Shown here piece by piece: positions 1 to 11,540 of a stretch of DNA of 64,000 nucleotides (within the stretch, counting starts at the first letter, position 1; every line of letters starts with the position of its first letter). The stretch is from Ceratodon purpureus (taxonomy: Eukaryota; Streptophyta; Bryopsida; Pseudoditrichales; Ditrichaceae). The stretch is taken from NCBI GenBank assembly GCA_014871385.1, contig CM026432.1, positions 1,195,194-1,259,193 of the forward strand, written 5' to 3'. The notes beneath the pieces are model-generated. The model saw nothing but the letters and a program-made list of their open reading frames with translations, did no database searches and had not been told where the DNA came from. The translations under genes were made by a program, and so were the position numbers.

Positions 1-636
1 TTGAATGGTTGAAGTCCTAAGGATGGTTATCGTCTGCAGTACCTAAAAAGTTTCCATCAACCCCCGGAATGATCAGATGGGAACTGTAACAATCACATGG
101 GAAACACGCTGCTAGAGGATAGGCAACCTGGGCACAAGACCGCACACACTGCATAGTGAACAGGAGGTACCATTCATGAATCCTTGACCGAGCCCTGAGC
201 TGAGCCAAGCGGAGCTATTGGTGCATGGAAAGTGACTCTGAGTACAAATCTGTGATATCTCAACAATATCTCTCCGCAGATTATTACCGAGCTCAGGTTT
301 TTTTTTTTTTTTTTTCTTGAAGCAAAATTCATTGCAAGGAGATAAAATACAAGCCCTCAAAGAGCTCAGGTTTTCACCGTTGTAGAAATGTACATAAATT
401 GTCAAATCCGATAACCAGTGTAATAACAGCCACAGTGTTGAACATAATTACCTCGTGCTGGTCAGTCGTTCCTGACATACATAAAGATGTAATTTTAAAC
501 TAATCCAATTTCACAATTACCAAAATCTATCATGAACTAAACTACAAATTCCTGCATTTCTGTTGGTGAGCCTGATACCTTCGACAACAATATCCACAAA
601 GGGTGTCAGATAATTGAACGCTACAGCTGTGAGTAG
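1..636. other. Intergenic, left edge
   Basis: No gene is recognised here. The only clear structure is a short poly(A)-bearing insert at 289-374, listed separately. Confidence 0.5.
289..374 (-). mobile_element. Tiny poly(A) retroposed fragment with target-site duplication
   Basis: An 18-base T run (298-315) is followed by about 46 bases of unique sequence. The block is bracketed by two copies of GAGCTCAGGTTTT (from 289 and from 362). Read on the minus strand this is a short 3'-end fragment, then a poly(A) tail, then a 13-base target-site duplication. That is what LINE-type machinery leaves when it copies a polyadenylated RNA and truncates it at the 5' end. The source RNA is not recognised. 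A slippage-expanded T run beside a chance repeat is the alternative. Confidence 0.55.
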
Positions 637-1068
637 TCATGACTGTAGCACGGCATAGCTCAGACTGCCTTTCTGACTTGTCAAATCTATGGCCCTCGAC
701 TCATCCCTTTCAACTTTCGGACAACGCACATTCAACCTGCTCCCGCTCCAAGTCCCCGAAGATGTTATGGACAAGCCGGTGCCCACTAAGGTGAAGGAAT
801 TATCATCTCTCCAACACCTTTCACTGTTCTGTACGGCCCCAGGTACGTAGAAGATCATTGCCATAGTGCAGGCTAATACTACAAACGTACCCCCGCTTGC
901 ATCCAAACTAGGCTGCAAGCATGTCTCACGATCGCCCAATGTGGCCGCCTGCCCTCTTCTGTGGTACCGGATAACAAAGAATCCATCCGTCAGCACGGCT
1001 AGTACAGTCTTTTGTCCCAGAGCTGCCTTGGTCACGCATTTCATAATCTCTCGTTCTGCTTCTGCCAT
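637..1068 (-). CDS. Hypothetical small protein (143 aa)
   Basis: An ATG-started open frame of 143 codons runs on the minus strand, in a stretch clearly richer in G+C than its flanks. The N-terminus begins MAEAEREIMKCV and the middle carries a short hydrophobic stretch (about residues 63-75, FVVLACTMAMIFY). No family is recognised. An antisense 68-codon frame lies inside it, so openness alone proves little. It stands head to head with the polyamine oxidase gene, whose start lies about 490 bases away, so the shared gap would serve as a divergent promoter. It could be a lineage-specific gene, a first exon, or chance. Confidence 0.3.
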   Translation of the reverse strand: MAEAEREIMKCVTKAALGQKTVLAVLTDGFFVIRYHRRGQAATLGDRETCLQPSLDASGGTFVVLACTMAMIFYVPGAVQNSERCWRDDNSFTLVGTGLSITSSGTWSGSRLNVRCPKVERDESRAIDLTSQKGSLSYAVLQS

Positions 1069-1558
1069 GTAGCTAGCAATCGAGTAGGATAAAACTTGAA
1101 GCAGTTGATTCAGGCTTTTCAGCCCATGTGTTAAACCTTAACGCAGATCATCACACTGCAATTCCAACGCCATCGTATATAACAAACACCTACTGACGTC
1201 ATTGATTGGCACATTTTCACATGTGGTTTTATACAATTTGTGATATCTTGAGGACAAGCATTGCGAAAGAATTATCTACTAGACTATCTAGCTAGCTAGT
1301 ATTCAGCACGTACCTGCAAGTTGGGCGTAGCTGCACTTGAACAATCACCGGCCTTTGGTTATGAATGTTCATGATGGTTTTCGTTGTTCAACATGCCACG
1401 AGTTTCGACAGATCCAGTTCACCTTGCGTCTTTCATCTTTCTACTGAGCTTCTGGTAAAGTAAATGGCATGGTGGACACAATGTAGGTATAAGAAGACGT
1501 CGCTGGAGATTGCCAAATTCAGTCCTGAGTCATCAAGAGTGTGTGTTTATCTATCAAC
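1069..1558. promoter_or_regulatory. Upstream region of polyamine oxidase
   Basis: About 490 bases lie between the small minus-strand frame and the polyamine oxidase start codon. No single element is convincing. A short run of GCTAG-type repeats occurs near 1290. This is assigned as promoter and 5' leader only by position. Confidence 0.4.
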
Positions 1559-4220
1559 ATGGGTCGTCGTGAGTCTTCGGCCATGGTGCTCCTGGCGCTG
1601 GTGTTGCTGCATGGGGTGCAAGCTGGGAGGGTGCTTCCCGTTGAAGAGCCAGATGTCTCGGCCACTGTGAAGGCAACTCGAGTGTCCGTGATCATCATCG
1701 GAGCCGGCATGTCAGGTATGCATCAAATTTGTCGCCATTATTTGATATAACAGTCATTTCGAAAGAGAATGATTTAACTCATGTTTATTCTGTGGGGACG
1801 TTGTGGTTGTGTAGGTATTACTGCAGGTAAGACCTTGTCGGAGAATGGCGTGAAGGACTTGCTCATCCTCGAGGCCAGAGATGAGATCGGTGGGAGAATG
1901 ATGACACACGATTTTGGAGGGATTACCATTGAGAAAGGAGCGAATTGGATCGAGGGAGTGAACGGACCGAACGTCAATCCGATCATTCCTATTGCCAAGG
2001 AAATCGGGCTTGTCAATGACCGATCAGACTTCGAGAACATCACCAACAACATCTACGGCGCCAAGTAAGAATCATTATCACCCACTCGCAGAGTTAATCA
2101 ATGCACGAGCTGTAGTTGTGTCATATTTCGTGGCTATGTCGTGTGTCTAACAACATTTGATGATGTTGTGATTCGTGTTGCAGTGGCAAAGTGGATCTGG
2201 AGGTAGCAGAGCCGGCGAACAAGTTCATTGAAGATCTTTATGAGTCCTCCGAGAGCCTGGCACTCAGATTGACAAATGACACGGATGTGTCGGTGCTCAC
2301 AGCTCAGCGGTTCTATGGCCGGTTTCCAGTCACGCCTGTGGAGATGGCGTTGGACTATTGGTACAACGACTTCACATCCGCAGGTTGGTGCATCCGACAC
2401 CAAGGCTTTGTTCTAAGTGTTTCTGCTGAATGCTCTGTTTTTGAATGTCTTGTCAAGGTCTGGTTTTCAACCTCCATAGCCAAGATGGTGGTGAAGTGTG
2501 AATGTTGAGTTGTGTTGTGATATCTTTGCAGAGCCACCTAGAATAACAAGTTTGAAGAACACACAGCCTCTTCCAACTGATGCCATTTTCGGAGACGATG
2601 TTTACTTCGTGCATGACCCTCGCGGCTACAAATCTGTTGTTCACCATTTGGCTAACTCGTATCTGGAGAACAAGAATGAGACGATCACTGACAACCGCCT
2701 CAAGCTGAACACGGTACCCTCATATCTATTCATGCCGGATACTTATTGAGTCACATGCTCCGAAGCCATATCTTGATGCAAATTAGATTAGTAAGAGAAG
2801 ATTAGCCAGAAGGCACTGAATTAGACTGCGCCCTAATTCGAAGTCGATGTGCTATGCAGCTTGTGAACAAGATTGAGTACAGCAAAGAAGGAGTGGAAGT
2901 GACGACGAAAGACGGAACCGTGTACACATCCGACTACGCCATTGTGTCTGTGAGTCTAGGCGTGCTCCAGAGCACGGCGATCGACTTCGTTCCCGATTTG
3001 CCGGTATGTTCTGATCTTCCCTAGCATGATTTACATGATCCCCTCGTTATGTACAACTTTGTTTCGGAAGTTGGGGTATGGACATCGGATTCAGCTATGG
3101 TCATGTTGTCTTGCAGTTCTGGAAGCTCAAAGCGATCTACACATTCGACATGGCGGTCTACACCAAGATATTCTTGAAGTTTTCCAAGAAATTCTGGTCG
3201 TCAGGCAGTGGCAACAAGTTCTGGCTGTACGCGGATGAGCGCCGAGGTTACTACCCAATCTGGGAGGTAATGCTGAATTAGTCCATGCTCGATCTTCGTT
3301 GTCTTCGTCGTGAAATCGTACCTTAAACTTAGGATCGTTTGGCTGATTCATGTTTATGAAGTGCAGAACTTGGATAGTGAGTTTCCCGATGCGAATGTGC
3401 TCATGGTAACCGTCACAGACGAAGAGTCTCGCCGCATTGAGCAGCAGCCGGATAGCGAAACGCTGGACGAGATCATGGGAGTGCTGAAGAACATGTTCGG
3501 CAAGGATGTTCCTACTGCCGACGACATTTATGTCCCGAAATGGGTGGCTGATCCCCTCTTCCGTGGCTCCTACTCCAACTGGCCCGTCGGTGCAGAGCCC
3601 ATCGTCTTCCAGCAGCTTCAGGCGCCAGTGGAGAACATTTACTTCACAGGGGAGCACACAAGCGAACTATACAGTGGTTATGTCCACGGAGCTCACTTGC
3701 AAGGTAGACAGACTGATCAGCATCATCAAGCTTTGGCTTGAAAGTTAAACTTTAGCTTGAGATCAAGAGATTTAAGCTGAGTTCGACATTCGCAGCAAAG
3801 ATGTTGAGGATTTTTCGTTGATGTGTTGATTTGCCTTGTGGTCGAGCAGGGATGTCCATAGCGAATAGTCTTCTGGATTGCAAGAAGAATCAGAAATGCG
3901 CCCCGACTGCTCAGGTTTACGACAATCTTTCAAGGGACTGCGCGGGTCATCTTGAGGCAGTAAGTATCAATTCTCAAAATGCGAGCTCTATTTGAAGCTT
4001 AATCCGGGTCCCCAGGTTGGGTTTGCAGATTAGGAGAAAGAACAGAGGTGTGATTCCACGAAAAAATTAGAGCGCATCATTAGAGTGAATTTGTTGTAAC
4101 GAAGAATTAACTCCTCTCGGTGGTGGTCAATTTCAGGAACGTAACAGAGAGAAACTGATGTGGCGCAAGAAGATTGCAAGGCTAGAAAAAGAGCTAACTG
4201 AAGCGAGACATGTGAAGTGA
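1559..4220 (+). CDS. Secreted polyamine oxidase (FAD amine oxidase)
   Basis: This is an FAD-dependent flavin amine oxidase closest in layout to maize apoplastic polyamine oxidase, which oxidises spermidine and spermine and releases H2O2 in the cell wall. Nine exons keep one frame: 1559-1715, 1815-2064, 2184-2383, 2532-2713, 2860-3003, 3117-3266, 3367-3703, 3850-3959 and 4137-4220, giving 537 aa. Residues 1-23 form a signal peptide with hydrophobic core VLLALVLLHGVQA. The Rossmann motif is IIIGAGMSGITAG, followed by EARDEIGGRM. GANWIEGV carries the active-site Glu, and AVYTKIFLKF carries the Lys matching the catalytic Lys300 of the maize enzyme. The C-terminal FAD motif is FTGEHTSELYSGYVHGA. 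Beyond it lies a charged tail (RNREKLMWRKKIARLEKEL) that may form a short coiled coil. I see no peroxisomal signal. The gene converges on the PADRE gene downstream. Confidence 0.93.
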
Positions 4221-4952
4221 TAGATCAGTTGTTGTATTACCATGTTTATATCAATCTTAGAGAACAAGGTGTTGTACCATGTACTGAACATCTGTAGACA
4301 TTGTGTCTCCAACTAAATATATGAGCGCATCGCTTGATCCTTTGGAAGTACTCCACTTTCCATGCACGGTTCAAGCCTGTTTCTAAAGTTTCCAACCGCT
4401 CTAAGTTGCACCCTGATGTAAAGATGTACCAGCACGCTGGTGGGTAAACATGCCATGGATATGGCATCAATAAAACTACATATAATCTTACATCAGTGTG
4501 TGGTGGCCACCTCCCAAACTGTGACTACCAAAATTTGTACAAGTTGCGTCGCAAAAATGTGTAGGCTGAGTCCTCAGTCATTCAGAATATGCGATTTCTG
4601 CCAAAATTCAACAATGTAAGCTAAGTCAGTTTGCTGCCTAATTTTGAAAACTGCTTAAATTTCAACACATAATAATTACTGCAAACAAACAGCAGATATA
4701 TTTTTTAGAAATCGATCAGGCACAGTGTCGCACTGGCCAGTAAAAACAACAAAATCACAAGCCAACTGAAGATCTGGTTGCCTGTTACATAATCAGGAAC
4801 TATCAGAAATTCTATACATATCAATGTTGATATATCAACTGTTACTATATCAACGAAAATACAAAGCTGTTACATACCAATAGGTATACAACTGCAATGA
4901 AGAACCAGAGCAAGGAGCTTACAGGGGCAGAATTAGGGTTTCCAAAACTCGG
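4221..4952. other. Intergenic between convergent genes
   Basis: The 3' flanks of polyamine oxidase (+) and the PADRE gene (-) meet here. The stretch is AT-rich and holds no supported gene or repeat. Confidence 0.5.
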
Positions 4953-5489
4953 TTACTTGCAGGCTTCAACTTCACCAATGCTCGGGAGTCTAGGTTGCCA
5001 TGATACGTTGGATGAAGGGGAGGGCTTCTTGGGCTGAAGCTGCAGCTTCTTCGATAACTGCCTCTTTAGCTTTGACCTTCCTTCCTTAAGAACCGATCCT
5101 GACATAATTTTTGCAAAATGTTCCGGGGATATCACAAACTTCATTCTCCCAGGACCATGGATGTTCTTCTGAGGCGCATCTATGTGCAGCAACGAATCAG
5201 TATCGCAATCCTCGTCAACTCCAGGCCCATGGTCCTGAATCTCCTGACCAGGAATAGGAACAAGAAAATACACCTCTCCAGGTATCAATGTGGTACCAAG
5301 AGGCAGGATCTTCACCTGTTGGAGTAACAAGAGAGAGCTCGAGTGACACATGAAATGGTTCGGAAACTCTAGGATAAGATCCGCCACACGAACCGTGCTC
5401 TCGAACGTCAGGACATTCCCGTCCGCTTTCAGCACTGTGACAGCGTCCGCGTGAGACGCCCTACCGGCACACAAGGCCGCATTTCCCAT
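4953..5489 (-). CDS. PADRE (DUF4228) domain protein, predicted N-myristoylated
   Basis: A single-exon gene of 178 aa. The start is placed at MGNAALCAG rather than at the longer upstream open frame, because the MGN start with a nearby Cys is the typical myristoylated (and possibly palmitoylated) N-terminus of this family. The PADRE core follows: a beta strand AVTVLKADGNVLTFES, then VADLILEFPNHFMCHSSSL, and LIPGEVYFLVPIPGQE, which matches the family's 'pG.iYFLlP' signature. The C-terminal half is basic and Ser-rich (GRSKLKRQLSKKLQLQPKK). The family is confined to plants; many members respond to stress or pathogens, but the biochemical role is unknown. The gene is convergent with polyamine oxidase. 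No intron is needed. Confidence 0.82.
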   Translation of the reverse strand: MGNAALCAGRASHADAVTVLKADGNVLTFESTVRVADLILEFPNHFMCHSSSLLLLQQVKILPLGTTLIPGEVYFLVPIPGQEIQDHGPGVDEDCDTDSLLHIDAPQKNIHGPGRMKFVISPEHFAKIMSGSVLKEGRSKLKRQLSKKLQLQPKKPSPSSNVSWQPRLPSIGEVEACK

Positions 5490-6600
5490 AATGCCTGAAT
5501 ATTTGCTCCAAACTATAGCAGACTCGTTTGCGGTCTCGAGTACAGAGCTCACTATTGAAGGATACTCGCAGCTAGAAATTCCCCACAAACCAAAAGCTCC
5601 AACGAAAAGCCACACAACAGCTTCACCACCCTTTCGCTAATTGACTCCCTAGTAACCCTTCATCATTGAAACTTATCCCACGCTGCTTCTCAACATGTGG
5701 GTTTCTAGCCTACACACATCCAACCCCGGGAGCAGCACAACCCGAGACTTCCTTCTCAAGAAAAAATCGAATGTGACACCAAGCCAACATTCCGAACCGA
5801 GCTGCAAAACCATCCGTGCACGAGTGGATCTACAAACTTCTAATTGCAATGTGATCACAGAGATGAAACAGAGAGAAGCTCAGCTGAAAGAAGCTGATTG
5901 CAAGAGAACTCCGAACACAGTTGAAGCAATATCTAGAAACATATCTAAGGAACAGTCTGCATATCCACACTAACAACCATCGAATTCCATCACCCTGGTC
6001 TAGATAGCACAACGATAGCCCGAAAATAAGCGATTGAGCCTCTATCTCCTACTTCACCAAACCATCTTCTCCATCATCTCCGAAACGTCCGGCTGCAGCA
6101 GCTGCTCTAGTATCTCCGAGGTTAATTTCCCACCTTGAGCTGAATGCCACAGCTTCCAGACCTGACATCAAACTGAGGCTAGAAGAAGGGCCCAGTGTAT
6201 TATTGCGATGATCGATACGGCAGCTCTCAGTGCTGTGAATGTTGTACCACACTGTTCAGAGTGGCAACTAGAGCTCTGAGCTCCGCAACTAAGAGTGCAG
6301 ATAAGCTGCTGCAGGGTGCAGAGCGGTGAGCCTGGTAATCTGGTGCGCAGGCCAGGCCATCAATGCGAGCTCCTGAATGCGCTGCAGCTGCAGCACGACG
6401 TCCGTGGTGCTAAGTTATGTTTCCGGCCCGGACTGCATGCATGCTTGTCTTGTTGGCAATAACGTCGGAGTTCTACGGGCTGCGGTCACAGGCTCCGTTG
6501 TTGCGGGCAAAGGGACAACGGAGATGGGAGCGTCGAATTGGAGACGGCGCTTTGGGATTGTGCAAGGATAGGGAGTTTTGGCATTTCACTTGGCTTCTTC
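5490..6600. other. Upstream region of the PADRE gene
   Basis: Moderately GC-rich, with a purine/pyrimidine-mixed leader near 5.5-6.5 kb. Several open frames of 60-92 codons occur on both strands; none shows family motifs or convincing codon use. Probably promoter and 5' leader of the PADRE gene. Confidence 0.4.
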
Positions 6601-8538
6601 TTCACTGTTATTGAATGTTAGTAAAGACTTGAGGAATTGTAGGGATTGAGTTGGGGATTTGCATGATGGGAATCTGGGGGATAAACTTGTTTATTGGCAT
6701 GGTTGTAACTTGTCACGGAGTTTATTTTCCCTGGTGAGATGTGGTAGTGAGGGGAAGGGGTTGGAAAATGGGAGTAGTAATTGAGGTTATTTGGAAGTTG
6801 TTTAATCGGTGTTGGATTAAGGTGTCGGTTTTTAGGATGGAGTATTTAGTATAAAGATAGAGAACAAATGTGAGAGAAGAAGAGGAAAGTAGCACTTCTT
6901 AATCACCTAGTGATATGTAGTTGATTATAGCATTTCTCGATTATTGGAGAGGTGGGGAAGTTTTAGGTTTGGAGAGAAATCAATATTCAATATTTAGGTG
7001 TTTTCATTATTTAGTAATTTGACATTGACTATTGTGGTATACATAATTCATTTCATAATTTTGCATACCATAGTTAAGTTCATTTATTTTTTGAAATCCA
7101 CAAAGAAATATCAAATTTTTACATCATAATTAATAATCTATATATGTTTATTTAGCGTATCCATGTAACAATGTAGAATTGACTTCAAAGACTTTTCTTC
7201 TTTGCATCTTCAAAGAAGGTAAGAATTTCTTTATAAATAAAAAATTACCTAATTTATTTATTTTTGGTATACAAGTACAATTATATCTTTTGAATTATTA
7301 TAATTTTAAATAGATTTGTAGTGAATTTCATTCTATTGTTTGAAATCTGTTGACGTCAAGAGGTACATTTATTTGAAAGTTTTATATTCAAACCTACAAA
7401 CTAAAAAAGTATTATGTATGCTTATCTTTAATAAGAATTAAAATTAATATATCTTAAAAAATAGAACAAAAAAAGAATATAGTTTTTTTTTTAAGTAATG
7501 ATTAATCTTTTGATAAATTGATAATATCAAAGGCAATTATGTTACTTACTTGTCAAAAAAAAAAAACAAATTATGGCAAAAATTTGGAGATGTCCTTTGT
7601 AAAAAAATGTTAGGTTTTGTCAATCTCTATATAAGATATGCAAACGCCGCAATCAGTATCGAACTTCTCAGAAGATATTTTCAAGTGCATAACTATTCTA
7701 AGAGGTCCAATAAAAATAAGAAATAAACAATATCATTTCCACAAAGATTTGATAACCTCCTACATTCACAATTTCTTTTCAAGAAAACACATTCAAAATT
7801 GGCATAGTAGGAACTTATCCAAATTTCCGAATATTCATTGAAGTGGTCAATTTTTTAAAGATTAACACATACTTAAATCGGATTCAAAAATATCTTTTAT
7901 ACTCATTAAAAGAATTTGAAGTAATTTTTAATTCATATTAAATTATAATATGTGATATCAATGACATGATGATATTCATTTCAAAAAAAATACTAAGATA
8001 TGATAAAATTATAAGCATGGTTGTCAAAAATTCCTTCTATGGTTGAACCATATTTAAACACTTTCAGATAATTGAAGTTTATTGATTACAAAAAATCCAT
8101 CATATTTTAATTATTTTTATTTAATTATCTTTTAAAAGAATTAGTTATATTTTTATTATGGAAAACCGGAATTCAAAAAATATATAGCCATCTCAAAAGT
8201 ACATCTTTCAATGTGAAAATGATTCTTATGATGATATTCATTAATTGATATTTCTTGAATTATTTTTGCTTTAGAACAACTTATCTTTAATTATTAATGA
8301 AGGTGAAGTTGGCAAGAGAAATCACAAAATCAAAAAAATAAAATCACTTAATGGTTAGGGAAGGGACTGGTCAGGGAAGGCACTGATCAGGGACGGCACC
8401 ATTGAGTGGAATAATGTAATTCTCAACAGATGTGGTTGGGGACCATCGTACAAAAAAATATCCCTTATACGGATCACAATTATATATTTCTCTCCCCCAA
8501 TTCAACTGAGTCTTCCTTCCTGATATTCCTGTGCAGAC

Positions 8539-8913
8539 TAAGGTATACACACCCATGACTGATATGTAGGCTTTCCATGACAGATAAGTAGCCGAAAGTT
8601 GATGAACAATAGATTTAGGATGCATCCTCCAATAGAATGCCTCCGCGAGTGTGACGGAAATAAGTAGTCATATGTTTGTACACTACTCTTGTTGTTGTCG
8701 GTCATGGGTAAACCTATATGTCAGTCATGGGGTCTAGGCCACTTTTGAACAAAAAAATTCGTAGTAATTTGAATTTTACTGAATTAATTTTGAAAAAATG
8801 CTCATTCTTCATGAACCTTATAATACTACGCACAAAAAATAACTCCTTATTGAAAACCCAAGATTTACTATGCTGAAATGCTTAAGTTATCGGTCATAGG
8901 TGTGTATACCTTA
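8539..8913. mobile_element. Candidate MITE (25-bp terminal inverted repeats)
   Basis: The left arm 8539-8563 begins TAAGGTATACACACCCATGA. The right arm 8889-8913 is its reverse complement at 23 of 25 positions. If the outermost TA is taken as the duplicated target, the element is about 371 bp with AGGTATACACACC ends, as in Tc1/mariner-derived MITEs. No coding capacity is seen. An internal GTCGGTCATGGGTAAACC near 8698 resembles the arm sequence again. Confidence 0.45.
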
Positions 8914-8922
8914 CAATTGAAT

Positions 8923-9685
8923 TTAACCCCCAAATGCCTGAGCCTATGACCACGGAAATAGACTTTGACTTTGGATGCGCTATTTTTCCACTATAAATAA
9001 TGTAAAATATGATTTTTTAATTTTTCTTAGATAGATACACATGTAATCTACAAGCCATAATTTTTTCAAAATTAATGGTTTTGTTATGTAATTAATATAG
9101 ATTTTTAAATGAAAAAAAACAAAGAAAATTCATATCAAATATGGATTATACCAAAAAATTACGAAATATTTACCATAGATGTATATGACAACCAAAAACC
9201 TTATACTAGTTACCGTGCTCAAAAATTAAGTTTTAATCCAAAAATATGATGAAAAAACCTAAAACCGTGGAAAATCAAGAAATTGCCACGGTTATACCCC
9301 TTCATCTTATACCAGTTATAAATCACTCAATTTTAGGTATTTTTCAAAATTTCAAATTGGACTGGAAATTAGATTTGTAAAGCTACATTTCATTAGTTTA
9401 CCTCAAATGCAAAAAAGATCATCCCGATAGTCAAAATTATGTTTCAGCTGTCTGTTTTAAGGAATTTTTGAATACACACACGGTATTGATCTTTTTGACT
9501 TTAAGGAGGCACCTAAATTCATGAAATCATCATTTTGAGAATTCATTATTGAGGTTAGATAGAATCTCCCACAACTTTACAACATGAAAAAAAAATGGAT
9601 GAAGAATTGTTATTTGGATGACAGTTATGGAACTTGGAAAAATGAGATCGACCAATTTTTGGTCGTTTAGGCGTTTAGGGGTTAA
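8923..9685. mobile_element. Candidate inverted-repeat element, TTAACCCC family, copy 1
   Basis: The left end TTAACCCCCAAATGCC (8923-8938) and the right end GGCGTTTAGGGGTTAA (9670-9685) are inverted repeats matching at 14 of 16 positions. A second pair with nearly the same ends sits at 33714-34560, which argues against chance. The interior (~760 bp) is AT-rich and noncoding. No direct target duplication could be read. Confidence 0.4.
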
Positions 9686-10379
9686 TCTCAACAAAGAAGC
9701 ACCTCAAACTCAACTGAGCTGAGCCTCTCCGGCCCCTTGAGATCCCTGTCCGCCCATTTGGCGTTTTCCAACACCGCACTGGGCCACTCCCATGCCCGGA
9801 CCACTCACGAACCCCATATACCCGGAGAAAATGATCCCATAATACCCGGGGCACATGACCATTACCCGACCGTCCACGCCTCCACACTCAATCCGGGTAT
9901 CAAACCAACAGTTAGGCCGACAGTGAGGGCGGAGCTTCACCTTAGTCCGAGAAACCGCGACGAAGACTCATCAAATAACACCTGCAAATGAAGTTTGCAG
10001 AAAGAAGTGGCAGCTCGCTCGAAATTCGCACCCGCCACGCCCTCGCACCGGCCATGGCCCATGGCAGCACTGCCAGCACGCGTCTTCCACCTTGCGTGCT
10101 CGCCCTCGCCAAGTGTCGCCGATCGTCCCCCCCTAACACGAATCCGATTCCCTCCTCTTTCGGTACCACTCCTCCAATATCAATCCAGGCTCACACCAAA
10201 TATCGGTCCGCACGCAGCCTCGCTCCGACCTCGAGTCACCGCTCCTGTCAGTGTTAAGTTGTCACAACAACTAACGCGATGGCTGCAAACAAATCATGAT
10301 AGCTTCAGTTTGTTTCTTATCAGGAAACTAAGTTGCAGTACCCGGGGTTCCGGTACTTGATTCCAGGTTCTGGAGTCTA

Positions 10380-11540
10380 ATTTCCGCTTTCTCGTTTTAG
10401 TTTCGGCTTTTAGTGCGAGGGCGAGGAGTGGAGCTCAAGCACCGGCCATTTGTTGCATGAGTTCTGTGGAGCCTTGATGCGAATTCTGCATGTTTTCAGG
10501 TACGATGCGGTTCCTGACTTGGCCTTGGTGAAGTGGCGTGGTTTTCTAGTTTAGTTGCTTGGAAGTGTAATTGGAAACACGGTGTGATGGCTTCGTTTTA
10601 GGAAATTGCATTTGCGCCAGGGTTTGGGAGCGATGTCGTTGAGTTAGCATTGAGGTTGCACTTTGAGGTTGTAGTTTCTGTTGTAGTGATACGGCGAGGG
10701 TTTTGGAACTGGCAGGAGAATGTTTTGAATGAGAAGGCGCTGGCTATTTGTTGGATGAATTCGTTGGAGCTTTGATGCGCGGAGGATTCTGAATTCTGCA
10801 TCGTTTCGGGTGTGGTGCGGTTCTTGACTTGGCTTTGGTTTGGTGTTCGTGTTCGTTGGTGATGTGGCGTGGTTTTCTGGTTTGTTTTTTAGATAGTAGC
10901 TTGGAAGTGCAGTGTGAGAGTTTCTTATTAGGAAACTGCATTTGCGCAAGGGTTTGAGAGTGGCGTCGGGTCTTTGACTCGTGGTTAAGTTAGCATTCAG
11001 GTTGTGCTTCGCGGTTCGAGTTTCTGATTAGTGATCGGCGAGGGATTTGGAACTGGCAGGAAGCTCACGCATCGGGCATTTGTTGAACAAGTCTTTTTGG
11101 GGCTTTGATCCTTAAATGATTCTGAATTCTGTATAGTTTCAGGTTTGGAGCGATTCTGGAATTGGCTCTTGGTTTGGTGTTTGTTTGCGGGGAGTAATTT
11201 TCTTGTTTGTTTTCCTACTCGGTAGTATAGCTCGGAAACTGCAACATAGGATTGCTTCGATGTTTATCTTCAATAAAATTACTGCAATAAACCGATCATG
11301 ATAGGTTTTTTCAATGGAACTGCTTTTTCGCCAGGGTTTTGGGGGCGATGTCGGGTCTTGATTTGTGGTTTTAGTCTTCAGTTTCGCTTTGCGGTTTTAG
11401 TTTCTATTTAGTGACACGCGAAGGCTGTGGTTTTGTGCGGATCATCTCGTTGATGAGTTCGCGAGTAGCATGACGAAAGAATTTTAAATTGCTACGGTTT
11501 CTAGGCATGGTGTGATTTTGGAATTGGCTCCGCAGTTACA
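10380..11540. repeat. Degenerate tandem array, about 4 units of 300-370 bp
   Basis: Recurring landmarks in the same order define the array. 'ATTTGTTG...GAGTTC' recurs at about 10448, 10744, 11077 and (degenerate) 11445. 'GATTCTGAATTCTGCAT' or its variants follow each of the first three. 'GGAAACTGCATTTGCGC', then AGGGTTTG and GCGATGTCGGG, recurs at about 10600, 10932 and 11315. Copies are clearly diverged, so the duplication is old. It lies directly upstream of the alpha-kinase coding region, probably in the 5'-leader intron or leader. Confidence 0.7.

Larger units (their letters stand above)
6601..9700. other. AT-rich geneless stretch
   Basis: Composition drops sharply in G+C from about 6.9 kb, with many homopolymer A/T runs. 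No gene is supported. Two candidate inverted-repeat elements (8539-8913 and 8923-9685) are listed separately. Near 8358-8394 a short degenerate direct repeat (AGGGAAGG/GATCAGGGACGG) is visible. Confidence 0.5.

Noticed and set aside
866-1072. Plus-strand 68-codon frame antisense to the small minus-strand ORF
   Set aside because: It is a mirror of the same GC-rich block; no motif, and the minus frame is longer.
5695-5973. 92-codon plus-strand frame upstream of the PADRE gene
   Set aside because: Lies in the PADRE leader, has no family signal and is matched by open frames on the other strand.
9737-10360. Overlapping plus-strand frames of 84-121 codons
   Set aside because: Three staggered frames are all open because the DNA is GC-rich; the products are Pro/Ser/Arg-rich without domains.
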